Of a DNA stretch of 64,000 nucleotides, positions 51,267 to 61,934 are shown in pieces (position 1 is the stretch's first letter; every line of letters begins with the position of its first letter). A program made the position numbers and the translations under genes. Under the pieces are notes generated by a model. It saw only the letters and a list, made by a program, of their open reading frames with translations. It searched no databases and was not told the origin of the DNA. Source of the stretch: a bacterium (GTDB taxonomy: Bacteria; Planctomycetota; Planctomycetia; Planctomycetales; Planctomycetaceae); contig WGME01000002.1 in NCBI GenBank assembly GCA_016125225.1, positions 1-64,000 on the forward strand. Direction: 5' to 3'.

Positions 51267-53939
51267 TCATTCATCCCATTGTCGGCAGATATCCGCGACG
51301 ATGGAGGCGGCCAGGGCCGTCCAACCGGTCTGATGCGAGGCCCCGAGTCCACGCCCGGTTTCCCCATGAAAGTATTCATAGAACAGAACGAGATCTTTCC
51401 AGTGCTCGTCCTCGGCGTATCGCCGTTCGGTGCCGTGGCAAGGTCGCCGCTGTTTGTCGTCCGCGAGGAAAATAGACGACAGCCGGTGTTCAATCAGCCG
51501 GGCAATTTCCAGCAGGGTGAGTTGCTGCCCGCTGCCGGTCGGGCATTCCATCGTGAACGATTCGCCATAGAAATGGTGATAGACTTCCAGGGCTTCAATC
51601 AACAGGAAATTGACGGGGAACCAGATCGGCCCGCGCCAGTTGGAGTTGCCTCCGAAGACTCCTGACTGTGATTCCCCCGGCCAGTAATCGACGCGGTAGT
51701 CTTCTTCTTTCATGCGGAAGCTGACGGGATGTCTTTGATGAACTTTGGAAAGGGAACGGATGCCATACTTGGAAAGGAACTCTTCCTCGGAAAGGATGTA
51801 TTTCAGCATCCGTTCGAGGCGCTCGCGTGAGGGAATGGCCAGCAGACGGCGTTCGGAATACTTTTTCCCATCGATCGGACAGTGATCACATAACGTGATC
51901 TGCGCGGCAAGATCCTGGCGGTTCTGCAGGAACCAGTCGAACCGCTTTTTGAAGCCGGGCAACCGCTCCAGTTTGTGCTCATCGAGCACATAAACGGCAA
52001 AGAGCGGGATGATGCCAACCATCGACCGCACGCGTAACGGCATGCTGCTGCCATTGCAGTGCAGATGGTCATAGTAGAAGCCGTCGAGTTCGTCCCAGAG
52101 CCCCTGACCATCAAGCGTGTTCATGGCATCGGCGATGGCGACGAAATGTTCGAAGAACTTGGAGGCGACGTCTTCATAAGCCGGATCGTCTTGTGCGAGT
52201 TCCAGCGAGATCGCCAGCATGGTCACACAATAGAATGCCATCCAGGCGGTGCCATCGGCCTGCTCCAAGATGGTGCCGTCCGGCAGACGTTCATTGCGAT
52301 CAAAGAGACCGATGTTGTCGAGGCCCAGAAATCCGCCCGAAAACAAGTGTTTCTGGCGGGCATCTTTGCGGTTCACCCACCAGGTAAAGTTCAGCAGCAA
52401 CTTCTGGAAGACCCGCTTCAGGAACAACCGATCGCGGCCGGTTTTCTTGCCCGCAATTTTGTAGACACGCCAGCACGCCCAGGCATGCACGGGCGGATTG
52501 GCATCACTAAAGGCGAACTCATAGGCCGGCATCTGCCCACTGGGGTGCATGTACCATTCACGCAACAGCAGCAGCAATTGCTCTTTGGCGAACTCGCCAT
52601 CCAACCGGGCAAAGGGGATCATGTGAAATGCCAGATCCCACGCGGCATACCACGGATACTCCCACTTATCTGGCATCGAAATGATGTCACGATTAAACAG
52701 ATGCTGCCATTCCGCATTGCGTTGCAGCCGACCGGCTGGCGGGGCGGGTTGACCGGGATCACCCTGCAGCCATTCCTTCACGATGTAATGATAGAACTGC
52801 TTCGACCACAGCAACCCTGCATGCGCTTGCCGCACAATCCGATTGTGATCGTCCGTCACACCGGCAGGAAACTCGTTCTTGTAAAACTCATCTGCTTCGG
52901 CAATCCGCTGGTCAAAGGTCTTGTAGAACGAGGCGTCAAAAGGTCGATCCGGCAAGGCGTCGTCACTGGCGATCCGTAATGGAATGCGGACTTCGCATCC
53001 GGGTTCAATCGTGAGGACATAATGAGCCGCCACCTTGGTGCCCACGGCTTTAGTGTTAACTGCCGTGGCTTGCTGCTGAATCACGTAATCATGGAAACCA
53101 TCTTTGAAGTACCGCCCCGGGGCCACCGACTGATACAGCCGGGGATAGTTGGTCTCATTCTCCGTAAACAACCACGGTCCGGCGGCGCCATCACTCGCGG
53201 CAGAGGCAAAGAGGCGGAAGCGGCCGAGTGTTTCATGTTCCGTGAGCAGCCCCGGTCCGCCATCGTTCCAGATGCGCGGCTTGGCCCAGCAGCCTTCGTG
53301 TTCACAGCCCCAACTCCAGGTGTTACGGAACCAGAACTGCGGGAGCACATGAATCGTGGCGGCATCAGGCCCGCGATTGGTAATGGTCAACCGGATGAGC
53401 GTGTCATTGTCGGTGGCCTTGGCGTACTCCATTTGCACATCGAAGTACCGGTTATCGTTGAAGATGCCGGTATCCGACAGTTCGAACTCGGGATGGCTAT
53501 AACCCCGTTGCCGGTTCTCTTCCAGCAGTCGGAGATACGGGAACTCCGCATGCGGATACTTGTACAAGGCTTTGGCGTAACTATGGGTCGGCGTGGAGTC
53601 GAGGTAGTAGTAGGACTCCTTCACATCTTCGCCGTGGTTGCCTTGGGGGTTCGTCAATCCGAACAACCGCTCTTTCAGAATTGGGTCGCGACCATTCCAC
53701 AACGCCACGCCGAAACACAAGCGGCATTCGCGATCGGTCCAACCGAGCAGGCCATCTTCACCCCAGCGGTAAGCCCGGCTGCGAGCGTGATCGTGCGGGA
53801 AGTAGTCCCAGCATTCGCCAGTCTGTGAGTAATCTTCGCGGACTGTGCCCCATTGCCGCTCGGAGAGATACGGACCCCAGCGTTTCCAGTTCGAGGAACG
53901 CGCCGAGTCTTCGCGTAACCGTTGGATCTCTGCATTCAT
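51267..53939 (-). CDS. Glycoside hydrolase, GH63-like (glucosidase/MGH1-like)
   Basis: An 890-residue protein from ATG 53939. NAEIQRLREDSARSSNWKRWGPYLSERQWGTVREDYS starts it, and EDGLLGWTDRECRLCFGVALWNGRDPILKERLFGLTNPQGNHGEDVKE forms an N-terminal beta-sandwich-like part. The (alpha/alpha)6 barrel holds WYAAWDLAFHMIPFARLD, WAFSDANPPVHAW-like FAFSDANPPVHAWACW, GFLGLDNIGLFDRN, ADGTAWMAFYCVTML and WRGPIWFPVNFLLIEAL. These motifs are those of the bacterial GH63-like clade, and the carboxylates in WDLAFH and in the C-terminal EDEHWKDLVLFYEYFHGE segment are likely catalytic. No signal peptide, so it probably acts in the cytoplasm on a glucosylated or trehalose-like substrate; unknown. Confidence 0.87.
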   Translation of the reverse strand: MNAEIQRLREDSARSSNWKRWGPYLSERQWGTVREDYSQTGECWDYFPHDHARSRAYRWGEDGLLGWTDRECRLCFGVALWNGRDPILKERLFGLTNPQGNHGEDVKESYYYLDSTPTHSYAKALYKYPHAEFPYLRLLEENRQRGYSHPEFELSDTGIFNDNRYFDVQMEYAKATDNDTLIRLTITNRGPDAATIHVLPQFWFRNTWSWGCEHEGCWAKPRIWNDGGPGLLTEHETLGRFRLFASAASDGAAGPWLFTENETNYPRLYQSVAPGRYFKDGFHDYVIQQQATAVNTKAVGTKVAAHYVLTIEPGCEVRIPLRIASDDALPDRPFDASFYKTFDQRIAEADEFYKNEFPAGVTDDHNRIVRQAHAGLLWSKQFYHYIVKEWLQGDPGQPAPPAGRLQRNAEWQHLFNRDIISMPDKWEYPWYAAWDLAFHMIPFARLDGEFAKEQLLLLLREWYMHPSGQMPAYEFAFSDANPPVHAWACWRVYKIAGKKTGRDRLFLKRVFQKLLLNFTWWVNRKDARQKHLFSGGFLGLDNIGLFDRNERLPDGTILEQADGTAWMAFYCVTMLAISLELAQDDPAYEDVASKFFEHFVAIADAMNTLDGQGLWDELDGFYYDHLHCNGSSMPLRVRSMVGIIPLFAVYVLDEHKLERLPGFKKRFDWFLQNRQDLAAQITLCDHCPIDGKKYSERRLLAIPSRERLERMLKYILSEEEFLSKYGIRSLSKVHQRHPVSFRMKEEDYRVDYWPGESQSGVFGGNSNWRGPIWFPVNFLLIEALEVYHHFYGESFTMECPTGSGQQLTLLEIARLIEHRLSSIFLADDKQRRPCHGTERRYAEDEHWKDLVLFYEYFHGETGRGLGASHQTGWTALAASIVADICRQWDE

Positions 53940-54034
53940 GAACAAAACTCAACCAGCGCAGGGGAATCACAGGGGTCAACGTCCCATCCTAACTCATTCC
54001 GAGTCTTCAGGACGTCGAAATCGGGGAGGTCGTC

Positions 54035-55531
54035 TTACGGATCGACGAGAAGCGGGTTCCACAGTCCACCCTGACTGAGTTCCGGCCGTTTCCCCGACGC
54101 AGGAAAGCTCTTTTGTACAGCGTCTCGCAGAATCGGTTGCAGTTTCGCGATGATCGCCGACGCTTCTGGCTTGTCGGCCAGATTGGTCAATTCACGCGGA
54201 TCGGCTTCGTGATCATAGAGTTCGCGTCCCTTGTTGCCCTCATCCCATTCGGTGTAACGCCACTGAGGAGTCCGCAGGCTGTAACCGAAGAACTGCGGGT
54301 TGTTCCGCCCGTTGCCCCGGTTCACCTGGCTGAGTGCCCAACCACGGCCGACGGTCTTCGGATCGGCCAGCATGGGAGCCAGGCTTTGGCCTTGCAGCCC
54401 CTTAGTCGGTGGTACCGAACAGAGTTCCATCAACGTGGGGGCGACATCGATCAAACCGACCGGGGTCTGCACAACACTGCCCGGCTGTTTCACGCCCGGA
54501 CCGGCGAAGATCAGTGGCACGCGGGCACTTTCCTCGAAGATGCTCATCTTCTGCCACAAACCATGCTCGCCGAGATGGTAACCATGATCGCTGGTGAACA
54601 TCACGATGGTGTTCTCCGCCAACCCTAAACGCTCCAGGGCCTCCAGCACGCGGCCGACCTGCGCATCCATGAATGTCACGCTGGCATAGTAGGCCTGGAT
54701 ACATTCCCGCCGCAGGTCGTCAGTCAGCTTGTCCTGTTCTTTTTTGTAGCTGCCAAGTGCCGCGGCGGGGAGATCCTCTTGATCTTCCTTCACACCTTGA
54801 ATCACCGGCATCTTCGCCCGGTCATACAGATCGAAATAGGCTTCCGGGGAGACATACGGCGTATGCGGCCGGAAGAACCCTACGGAGAGAAAGAACGGCC
54901 GGTCCGTCCGTTTAGCGCAGCGTTCCAGCACCCACACGGCATCGTCGGCCATCAGACCGTCGGTGTGGTAGCGGTCTCCCTTGGGACTCGCGTACCAACT
55001 GAGCGTGCCACCGAACTGGCCAGGTGTCAGCGAGAAGATCTTGTCCGGTTGCTCTTCCAACCGATCGACACCCGCCGGATTGAGTTCCAACTCCCAGGAC
55101 GCGGGGTCATCATGCCCGTTTGTTCCCACGGAATTCGGCACGCTGTAGTGGTACAATTTGCCAATGCGGCCAGCGAAGTAACCATCAATCCGGAAGGCCT
55201 GCGGCAAGCTGTGCTGCTCGGGAATGGTTTGGCGGAAGATCGTCGCGTTGGTGATGATGCCCGTGCTGTTGGGATACAACCCCGTCAACAGGCAGTTACG
55301 GCTCGGCCCGCACAGCGGGAACTGACAATAGGCTCGGTCGAACCGCACTCCTCGCGCGGCTAATTTGTCGATGTGTGGCGACTGCACCTGCGGATCACCG
55401 TAACAACCGAGCCGGTTGTTCAAATCGTCGGCCATGAGGAACAGCACGTTGGGACGATCGGCGGCCGAGGCCATGCTGAGCCAGCAGGCAGCGACCAGAC
55501 CACACACCAAGCCACGCAGGCAAGTCATCAT
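54035..55531 (-). CDS. Exported type I sulfatase (iduronate-2-sulfatase-like)
   Basis: A 498-residue protein with a signal peptide (MMTCLRGLVCGLVAACWLSMASAA). NVLFLMADDLNNRLGCYG gives D35 and D36, which bind calcium; FPLCGPSRNCLLTGLYP holds C74 of the CxPSR motif, the residue converted to formylglycine. FTSDHGYHLGEHGLWQK carries the second metal-site Asp/His. Architecture and motifs resemble iduronate-2-sulfatase/choline-sulfatase-like enzymes, which planctomycetes use against sulfated polysaccharides. The substrate is not known. Needs a formylglycine-generating enzyme; a candidate lies at 28.3-29.5 kb. Confidence 0.93.
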   Translation of the reverse strand: MMTCLRGLVCGLVAACWLSMASAADRPNVLFLMADDLNNRLGCYGDPQVQSPHIDKLAARGVRFDRAYCQFPLCGPSRNCLLTGLYPNSTGIITNATIFRQTIPEQHSLPQAFRIDGYFAGRIGKLYHYSVPNSVGTNGHDDPASWELELNPAGVDRLEEQPDKIFSLTPGQFGGTLSWYASPKGDRYHTDGLMADDAVWVLERCAKRTDRPFFLSVGFFRPHTPYVSPEAYFDLYDRAKMPVIQGVKEDQEDLPAAALGSYKKEQDKLTDDLRRECIQAYYASVTFMDAQVGRVLEALERLGLAENTIVMFTSDHGYHLGEHGLWQKMSIFEESARVPLIFAGPGVKQPGSVVQTPVGLIDVAPTLMELCSVPPTKGLQGQSLAPMLADPKTVGRGWALSQVNRGNGRNNPQFFGYSLRTPQWRYTEWDEGNKGRELYDHEADPRELTNLADKPEASAIIAKLQPILRDAVQKSFPASGKRPELSQGGLWNPLLVDP

Positions 55532-55613
55532 GGCGAGTTCTCCAGCAGGTCAATCGTAGTGGTCGACGGGATTGTGACGATCGCAAGACTGTAACCGAAT
55601 CATGATCCCGGTG

Positions 55614-55645
55614 AAAAGCCGCCCCCGCCGAGGGGCGGGTGTTTC
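55614..55645. repeat. Stem-loop repeat family 2, copy 2
   Basis: ccgcccc-cgccga-ggggcgg (55619-55638) with the same loop and the same aaag / gtgtttc flanks as copy 1 at 44944. In the divergent region between the sulfatase and the ABM monooxygenase genes. Confidence 0.7.
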
Positions 55646-55745
55646 AAGCGCCGCGTGATGGGCCTTTCGCCGCAGTACCAACCACACCGCCGCAGTGGTA
55701 AACTGCTGACTTCCCAGAGTTGCCCCCGAATTCTCAGGCCCGATC

Positions 55746-56036
55746 ATGATTTATGCGAACATCTGGCTGACCGTAAAAGACCCGGCGAACGTCGACGAAA
55801 TCCGCGAACTTCTCCGCGAGCAATGCCGTCTGTCAAAACAGGAACCGGGCTGCGAACGGTTCGAAGTCTACCACTCGAAAAACGATCCCAAGACCTTCCT
55901 GCTCGTCGAACGCTGGCAAGATCAGGCATCACTGGATGCCCACCGACTGGCAACAGCTTACACCACCGTCTACCAACCAAAGGTCCTGCCGAAAGTCGAT
56001 CGCGTGGCGCATCCGTGCGAGTTGGTCGATGGTTGA
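55746..56036 (+). CDS. Antibiotic biosynthesis monooxygenase (ABM/YgiN-like)
   Basis: A 96-residue protein. MIYANIWLTVKDPANVDEIRELLREQCRLSKQEPGCERFEVYHSKNDPKTFLLVERWQDQASLDAHRLATAYTTVYQPKV is the ferredoxin-like alpha+beta barrel of the ABM family, in which E-PGC-x-x-F-x-V and E-x-W-x-x-x-x-x-x-x-x-H are conserved. Members are heme-degrading enzymes, quinol monooxygenases or of unknown function. The last three codons and the stop lie in the upstream repeat of the four-helix-bundle cassette, so the natural C terminus may have been altered (ends ...PCELVDG). Confidence 0.85.
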   Translation: MIYANIWLTVKDPANVDEIRELLREQCRLSKQEPGCERFEVYHSKNDPKTFLLVERWQDQASLDAHRLATAYTTVYQPKVLPKVDRVAHPCELVDG

Positions 56037-56053
56037 GGGTGAATGGTCGATGG
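56024..56053 (+). repeat. Left inverted repeat of the S23 cassette
   Basis: Begins ggtcgatggttgagg. It matches the complement of 56451-56480 at 24 of 30 positions and covers the last codons of the ABM gene. Confidence 0.7.
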
Positions 56054-56084
56054 AAAAGGCGCTGGCTGGCAATTGGAACATGCG

Positions 56085-56450
56085 ATGTTCGGATTCGAGA
56101 AGCTAGAGGTTTGGCAGCTTGCGACCAATTATGCCCGCGAAATGTATATCGCGACTCGACAATTTCCACCCGATGAACGTTATGGGCTCACCAATCAACT
56201 CCGACGTGCGGCCGTTTCCATCTCTGCGAACATCGCCGAAGGAAGTAGAAAATCCTCAACCAAAGACTTTAACCGCTATGTCGAAATTACATTCGGGTCG
56301 CTCATGGAGACGATCTCCCACTTGCGGATCGCGAAGGACCAGGCTTTCATCCAAGAATCAGACTACCTGCGTCTGTACGCGATGGCCGAACAGCTCGCAA
56401 AAATGCTGAGTGGCCTGCGAAATCACCTGAAACGTGACACGAATTCTTAA
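56085..56450 (+). CDS. Four-helix-bundle protein of the S23 (23S rRNA intervening) family
   Basis: A 121-residue protein from ATG 56085; an in-frame ATG at 56043 would add a poorly conserved 14 residues. FGFEKLEVWQLATNYAREMYIATRQFPPDERYGLTNQLRRAAVSISANIAEGSRKSSTKDFNRYVEITFGSLMETISHLRIAKD is typical: F-x-x-LxVWQ-x-A, FPxxERYGLxxQxRRAAxSIxxNIAEG and S-x-x-E. First described inside 23S rRNA intervening sequences, the family is also found alone in chromosomes and as Avd in diversity-generating retroelements. Function unknown. Bracketed by inverted repeats 56024-56053 and 56451-56480, so it probably inserted here as a unit. Confidence 0.9.
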   Translation: MFGFEKLEVWQLATNYAREMYIATRQFPPDERYGLTNQLRRAAVSISANIAEGSRKSSTKDFNRYVEITFGSLMETISHLRIAKDQAFIQESDYLRLYAMAEQLAKMLSGLRNHLKRDTNS

Positions 56451-56480
56451 CCATCAACTATCAACCCTAGACCATCGACC
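56451..56480 (-). repeat. Right inverted repeat of the S23 cassette
   Basis: Begins ccatcaactatcaac, directly after the stop codon of the four-helix-bundle gene and 8 bases before the ilvD start. Complement of the left repeat with 6 mismatches in 30. Confidence 0.7.
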
Positions 56481-56488
56481 TTACACCC

Positions 56489-58162
<1,674 letters not shown>

Positions 58163-58196
58163 GGTGTGTTGATCCAAGCTCTTAAAAGCATCGCAG

Positions 58197-58232
58197 AGGC
58201 AGGATGACACCAGGCATCCTGCCTGTTTTTTT
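58197..58232 (+). terminator. Intrinsic terminator after ilvD
   Basis: Perfect 10-bp stem aggcaggatg/catcctgcct (58197-58206, 58215-58224), 8-base loop, then gTTTTTTT. Confidence 0.92.
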
Positions 58233-58379
58233 GGATTGATGGCATCCGAAGACCTCTATAACAAACCAGCACTTCACACAACAGCTTTGGGAAACGCCAA
58301 ATGCAGGTTGCGTCACTCGGACAACCGGCGTTAGTCTGGCACTAATGAAATACCATAGACTGCTGAGTACGAGGATGAG

Positions 58380-59942
58380 ATGGTCAGTAAGAACGCCACA
58401 CGGCAACGATTCAGTATCGCATTCATCCCGGCGGTTTCACTCTTAGTTTTTTGCCTCCGAGTTTCCGCACAGGAGCCTGTGGAGAACGAACTCGACCTGA
58501 TCTCCTGGTCAACAGGCATCGACTGGGAGTCGCGAGGTCCGAATTACAACTCGCGGCTCAGCCATCCCGTCAATCCGGAAGGCATCACACTCAAGCCGAT
58601 TCAATTCAACTACTACCCCATCCCCGCGATTATTCATGGGGATTACGATCTCGATGTGGAGTGGACGCGCAAGACGGGTGCCGAAGCCGTCGGCATCGCC
58701 TTTCCAGTTGGCGAGAAAACACCGATCGTGGACTTTGGATCTCACTCGGCACGTTATGCCGCCATTCATGCGATCGATGGGGCCGGAGTCGTGAATAGCC
58801 CTGCTTCAAAAACCCCCTCTGTCATCAAGAATGGCAAGCGATATCACGTACAGATCCGCGTCCGTCGTAACGGCGACACAGCTTCCATTAACATCGATTT
58901 TGATGGCATGGTGGACTACTTGACGTGGAGCGGGCCCGTCAATGCTCTCTCGGGCAGCGTCTCGATGCCAGGCCATCCCTGGCTCTATGCCTGGGATAGC
59001 GAGACGACGTTTCACAAGCTGAATTTGCGAATGCTGAATGGAATCGCCTATCGCGATGTGATCACCGATCAGGAAAAGAAAGACGATCTGGAAAATGGCT
59101 TTGTTCGTTTGGTTGGTCAAGCGGCCTATCTCCCCAAGGTCGGCCACAATGTATTCATGATCAATCAGACACCCATGGGCAAGGCCATGACTCCGGAGCA
59201 GTTTATCCCCCGAGTGAGCATCAACGGGACACACGCCACTAGCTATATCCTGGCACATGCTCCCTCGAAGATCCGATGCCCGATTCCCCGTGGCTCCAAG
59301 AGTTTTTCTGTTGTGGGCGTGAATCAAGCCAGCCGATCTACCAAATTTCAGGTGCTGGTCGATGGCGTTCAAGAGTATGACTCCGGCGTCACCGGCCTCG
59401 CCATCATAAAGATCGATCTCCCTCCGAAAGCCATAACAGTAGAGTTGGTCGTCGACGATGCCGGTGCTCTTGATTTCGACAGAAGCTTCTGGTGCTACCC
59501 ACGATTTCATCGGCAACCTAGTGACGCAATTGATGACGACAAGATGACGGCAGGCAGCGGACGAATTACCATTGAAGCCGGTACAGTCGGTGCAGGAAAA
59601 TTGGAGTACAACGGCGAAACCACGGCAGCGCCGATCGATTTTCGCGTTGCAGCCCTCTGCGACGAATATCTTTATGCCCATGCCCCTTCCACGGTGACCT
59701 ATGCGGTTCCTGAGGGCATGACCCGTTTTTCCGCGATTGGCTGGTGTACCTTGAGCGCCACAGTCCGATTTGAGCTCTGGTCAGACAGTCAAAGACTCTT
59801 CCAAAGCGTTCAGGCGGGCGTGGTACCTATCGATGTTCGCCTTCCCACAGGAACGAAATCGATCACTTTGAAAATCATTGAAGGCAAGAGTTTCGACAAC
59901 GATCAGAGTTTTTGGTGCTATCCGCGTTTACACCGTAAGTGA
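58380..59942 (+). CDS. Exported protein with two tandem NPCBM/NEW2-like domains
   Basis: A 520-residue protein with a signal peptide (ATRQRFSIAFIPAVSLLVFCLRVSAQ). Residues about 35-215 are a laminin-G/concanavalin-like module (DYDLDVEWTRKTGAEAVGIAFPVG; KRYHVQIRVRRNGDTASINIDFDG). Two copies of about 110 residues follow: YILAHAPSKIRCPIPRGSKSFSVVG ... SFWCYPRFHR (about 295-380) and YLYAHAPSTVTYAVPEGMTRFSAIG ... SFWCYPRLHRK (about 425-520). The hApS...I...G...W...V...DG...P RF-H pattern is that of NPCBM/NEW2 domains, which bind carbohydrates next to glycoside hydrolases. Here there is no catalytic domain, so the protein may be a sugar-binding surface protein. Confidence 0.8.
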   Translation: MVSKNATRQRFSIAFIPAVSLLVFCLRVSAQEPVENELDLISWSTGIDWESRGPNYNSRLSHPVNPEGITLKPIQFNYYPIPAIIHGDYDLDVEWTRKTGAEAVGIAFPVGEKTPIVDFGSHSARYAAIHAIDGAGVVNSPASKTPSVIKNGKRYHVQIRVRRNGDTASINIDFDGMVDYLTWSGPVNALSGSVSMPGHPWLYAWDSETTFHKLNLRMLNGIAYRDVITDQEKKDDLENGFVRLVGQAAYLPKVGHNVFMINQTPMGKAMTPEQFIPRVSINGTHATSYILAHAPSKIRCPIPRGSKSFSVVGVNQASRSTKFQVLVDGVQEYDSGVTGLAIIKIDLPPKAITVELVVDDAGALDFDRSFWCYPRFHRQPSDAIDDDKMTAGSGRITIEAGTVGAGKLEYNGETTAAPIDFRVAALCDEYLYAHAPSTVTYAVPEGMTRFSAIGWCTLSATVRFELWSDSQRLFQSVQAGVVPIDVRLPTGTKSITLKIIEGKSFDNDQSFWCYPRLHRK

Positions 59943-60060
59943 AGCCTGAGGTATCGCGAAGTTTGAGATCGGCAGCCCGCCGATTGCAGAGTTGCCGATG
60001 TGCCACTGGAGGAACCGACTATCATTCGGGCTGATAGCCGACTTCATTCATCTTCAGCCA

Positions 60061-60549
60061 TTACCGTCGCCCCGGGGCGGCTTCGATGGCGGCTAACTCG
60101 CCGCTGTCGAGCCAGATGATCTCGCAACGGGTGCAGCAATCAATGATCTGACAGCCTGGTCCGCCATACGGATGCCGATCCATCGGTTTCTTGCAATGAG
60201 GGCAGTTAACGCGGCCGGCTAATTGATCGGGATCCAAAGGTTGCGGCATGCGGTCCGCTCCCGAATATTCCGCCCGCCGGTGGCGGACCAGATGGGCAAA
60301 GGCCTCTGAGGCGAATAACAGGCCGTGACAGGTCGGACAAACCTGTGCCGCGATGCGGTCCACCGCCGCTGTCAGCAGTTCGGTATCACACGCCGGGCAA
60401 GGGGTTGCGGTCGGCTCTTCGAGAACCACCACGGCATCAACCCCATTCGCCAATTCTGCGAGCGCTCGATACGACCCGCAAAACTGGCATTTCAGGACAT
60501 CGGAACCCGGCGCCCATTGCAGGGGTGCGGCACAGTTCTGGCAGTTCAT
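60061..60549 (-). CDS. Zinc-ribbon protein (TFIIB-type zinc finger)
   Basis: A 162-residue protein from ATG 60549 with GGAGGTGAG upstream. Four Cys pairs: CQNC...CQFC (residues 3-29), CPAC...CPTC (about 50-80), CPHC and CCTRC (about 125-150). CPTCHGLLFASEAFAHLV and CTRCEIIWLDSGELAAIE are characteristic of the zf-TFIIB (PF13453-like) family: a Cys pair followed by an acidic W-x-D-x-G-E-L motif. These small proteins may assist in protein folding or quality control; the function is not known. Divergent from folD. Confidence 0.82.
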   Translation of the reverse strand: MNCQNCAAPLQWAPGSDVLKCQFCGSYRALAELANGVDAVVVLEEPTATPCPACDTELLTAAVDRIAAQVCPTCHGLLFASEAFAHLVRHRRAEYSGADRMPQPLDPDQLAGRVNCPHCKKPMDRHPYGGPGCQIIDCCTRCEIIWLDSGELAAIEAAPGRR

Positions 60550-60710
60550 ACACTCACCTCCGCCTGAAACATATCTCAGGTTTGGCTCTCTGGAGGCACC
60601 TCGGAAGACGAGATGCCATCCCTCGCCAGACACTCCCCGGAGGCCGACGCAGTCGGTACGATACACACCCTGAAACACGACTCCCTGACGATGAGAACCG
60701 GATCGGGTGC

Positions 60711-61586
60711 ATGACAGCGCAACGCATTGATGGTAAAGCCATCGCCCTGAAACTTCGGACCGAGCTTGCAGCGGAAGTTGCAGCTCTCAAAACCAGCACC
60801 GGCATCGTGCCCCATCTGGCGGCGGTGCTGGTCGGCGATGACCCGGCGAGCGCCGTCTACGTGCGGACCAAACATCAGGCATGCGAGAAAGCCGGGATGG
60901 TGAGCACCACGCATCGCCTTCCAGCGACAGTCTCTCAGTCAGAATTACTGGCACTGATTCAGCAACTCAATGAAGACCCAACCGTGCATGGCATTCTCGT
61001 GCAGCTGCCGTTACCGTGCGGTCTCGACACCACCACGATTCTGGATGCCGTCCATCCGCTGAAGGATGTCGATTGTTTTCATCCGGAAAACGTTGGCCGG
61101 CTAGTGCAGAACCGCCCGAGATTTCTGCCCTGCACGCCGCAGGGGATACAGTGGCTGTTGCGGGAATCCGGCATCAATCCTGCGGGAAAGCATGTGGTGG
61201 TGCTGGGCCGAAGTGAAATCGTGGGCAAACCGATCGGCATCATGCTGCTGCAAAAAGGGTTGGGGGCTGACGCCACTGTCACTATTTGCCATAGTCGCAC
61301 GCAGAATCTGGCGGAGATTACGCGGTCGGCGGACATTTTGATTGCCGCGATTGGCCGACCGGAGTTTGTCACGGCTGAGATGGTCAAGCCGGGGGCGGTA
61401 GTGATTGACGTCGGCGTGAACCGTGTCGAAGAGCGGTTGGTGGGCGATGTGGCCTTCGAGCCGGTTTCAGAAGTGGCCAGCGCCATCACGCCGGTACCGG
61501 GGGGGGTAGGCCCCATGACGATTGCCATGGTGCTCAAGAATACGCTTACTGCTGCAAAACTGTCCCAAACGACGACAAAACAATGA
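60711..61586 (+). CDS. folD: Bifunctional methylenetetrahydrofolate dehydrogenase/cyclohydrolase
   Basis: A 291-residue protein. ATG 60711 gives the normal length; an upstream frame extends into the divergent zinc ribbon gene. LAAVLVGDDPASAVYVRTKHQACEKAGM holds the catalytic Lys region (YVRTKxxxCE); LVQLPLPCGLD and PVKDVDCFH-like LKDVDCFHPENVG are next; CTPQGIQWLL, VVVLGRSEIVGKPIGIMLLQ and TPVPGGVGPMTIAMVLKNTL are the NADP-binding and folate motifs. It interconverts 5,10-methylene-THF and 10-formyl-THF through methenyl-THF. Confidence 0.96.
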   Translation: MTAQRIDGKAIALKLRTELAAEVAALKTSTGIVPHLAAVLVGDDPASAVYVRTKHQACEKAGMVSTTHRLPATVSQSELLALIQQLNEDPTVHGILVQLPLPCGLDTTTILDAVHPLKDVDCFHPENVGRLVQNRPRFLPCTPQGIQWLLRESGINPAGKHVVVLGRSEIVGKPIGIMLLQKGLGADATVTICHSRTQNLAEITRSADILIAAIGRPEFVTAEMVKPGAVVIDVGVNRVEERLVGDVAFEPVSEVASAITPVPGGVGPMTIAMVLKNTLTAAKLSQTTTKQ

Positions 61587-61934
61587 GTTACGACACAACG
61601 ACGGGAATTGAGTCCGCGATTTGCCCCACAATCACCTGCTGACATTCCATGCACATCGATGAAAAACTCAGCACCACCGCCATAAGAGATGATCGTGCTC
61701 GTCAACGTGACTTGCCAGAACAATCCACCGTATACCCTTACACAAAAATATCTTACAACGAAACACCCGAAATAGGGATGGTTTCCAGAGATGCCAATTC
61801 GCCGAATCGAGCACGGCGTTTGCTAACCAGATTCGCTACTCCGATGTGCACTCCCTGCGCGCCAAATCATCAAATGACACCGCGTTCGGTCACACCGCAT
61901 GACTGGGCCACACTTGCTGTGATTGAAAGCTGAT
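61587..61934. other. Intergenic region after folD
   Basis: About 350 bases, locally more AT-rich (61730-61800). I see no hairpin with a U tract, repeat or credible gene. It must hold the promoter of the transglutaminase/DUF2126 gene, but no clear elements were found. Confidence 0.4.

Noticed and set aside
60345-60710. N-terminal extension of folD
   Set aside because: It runs through the divergent zinc-ribbon gene and adds unrelated sequence; FolD proteins begin near the chosen ATG.
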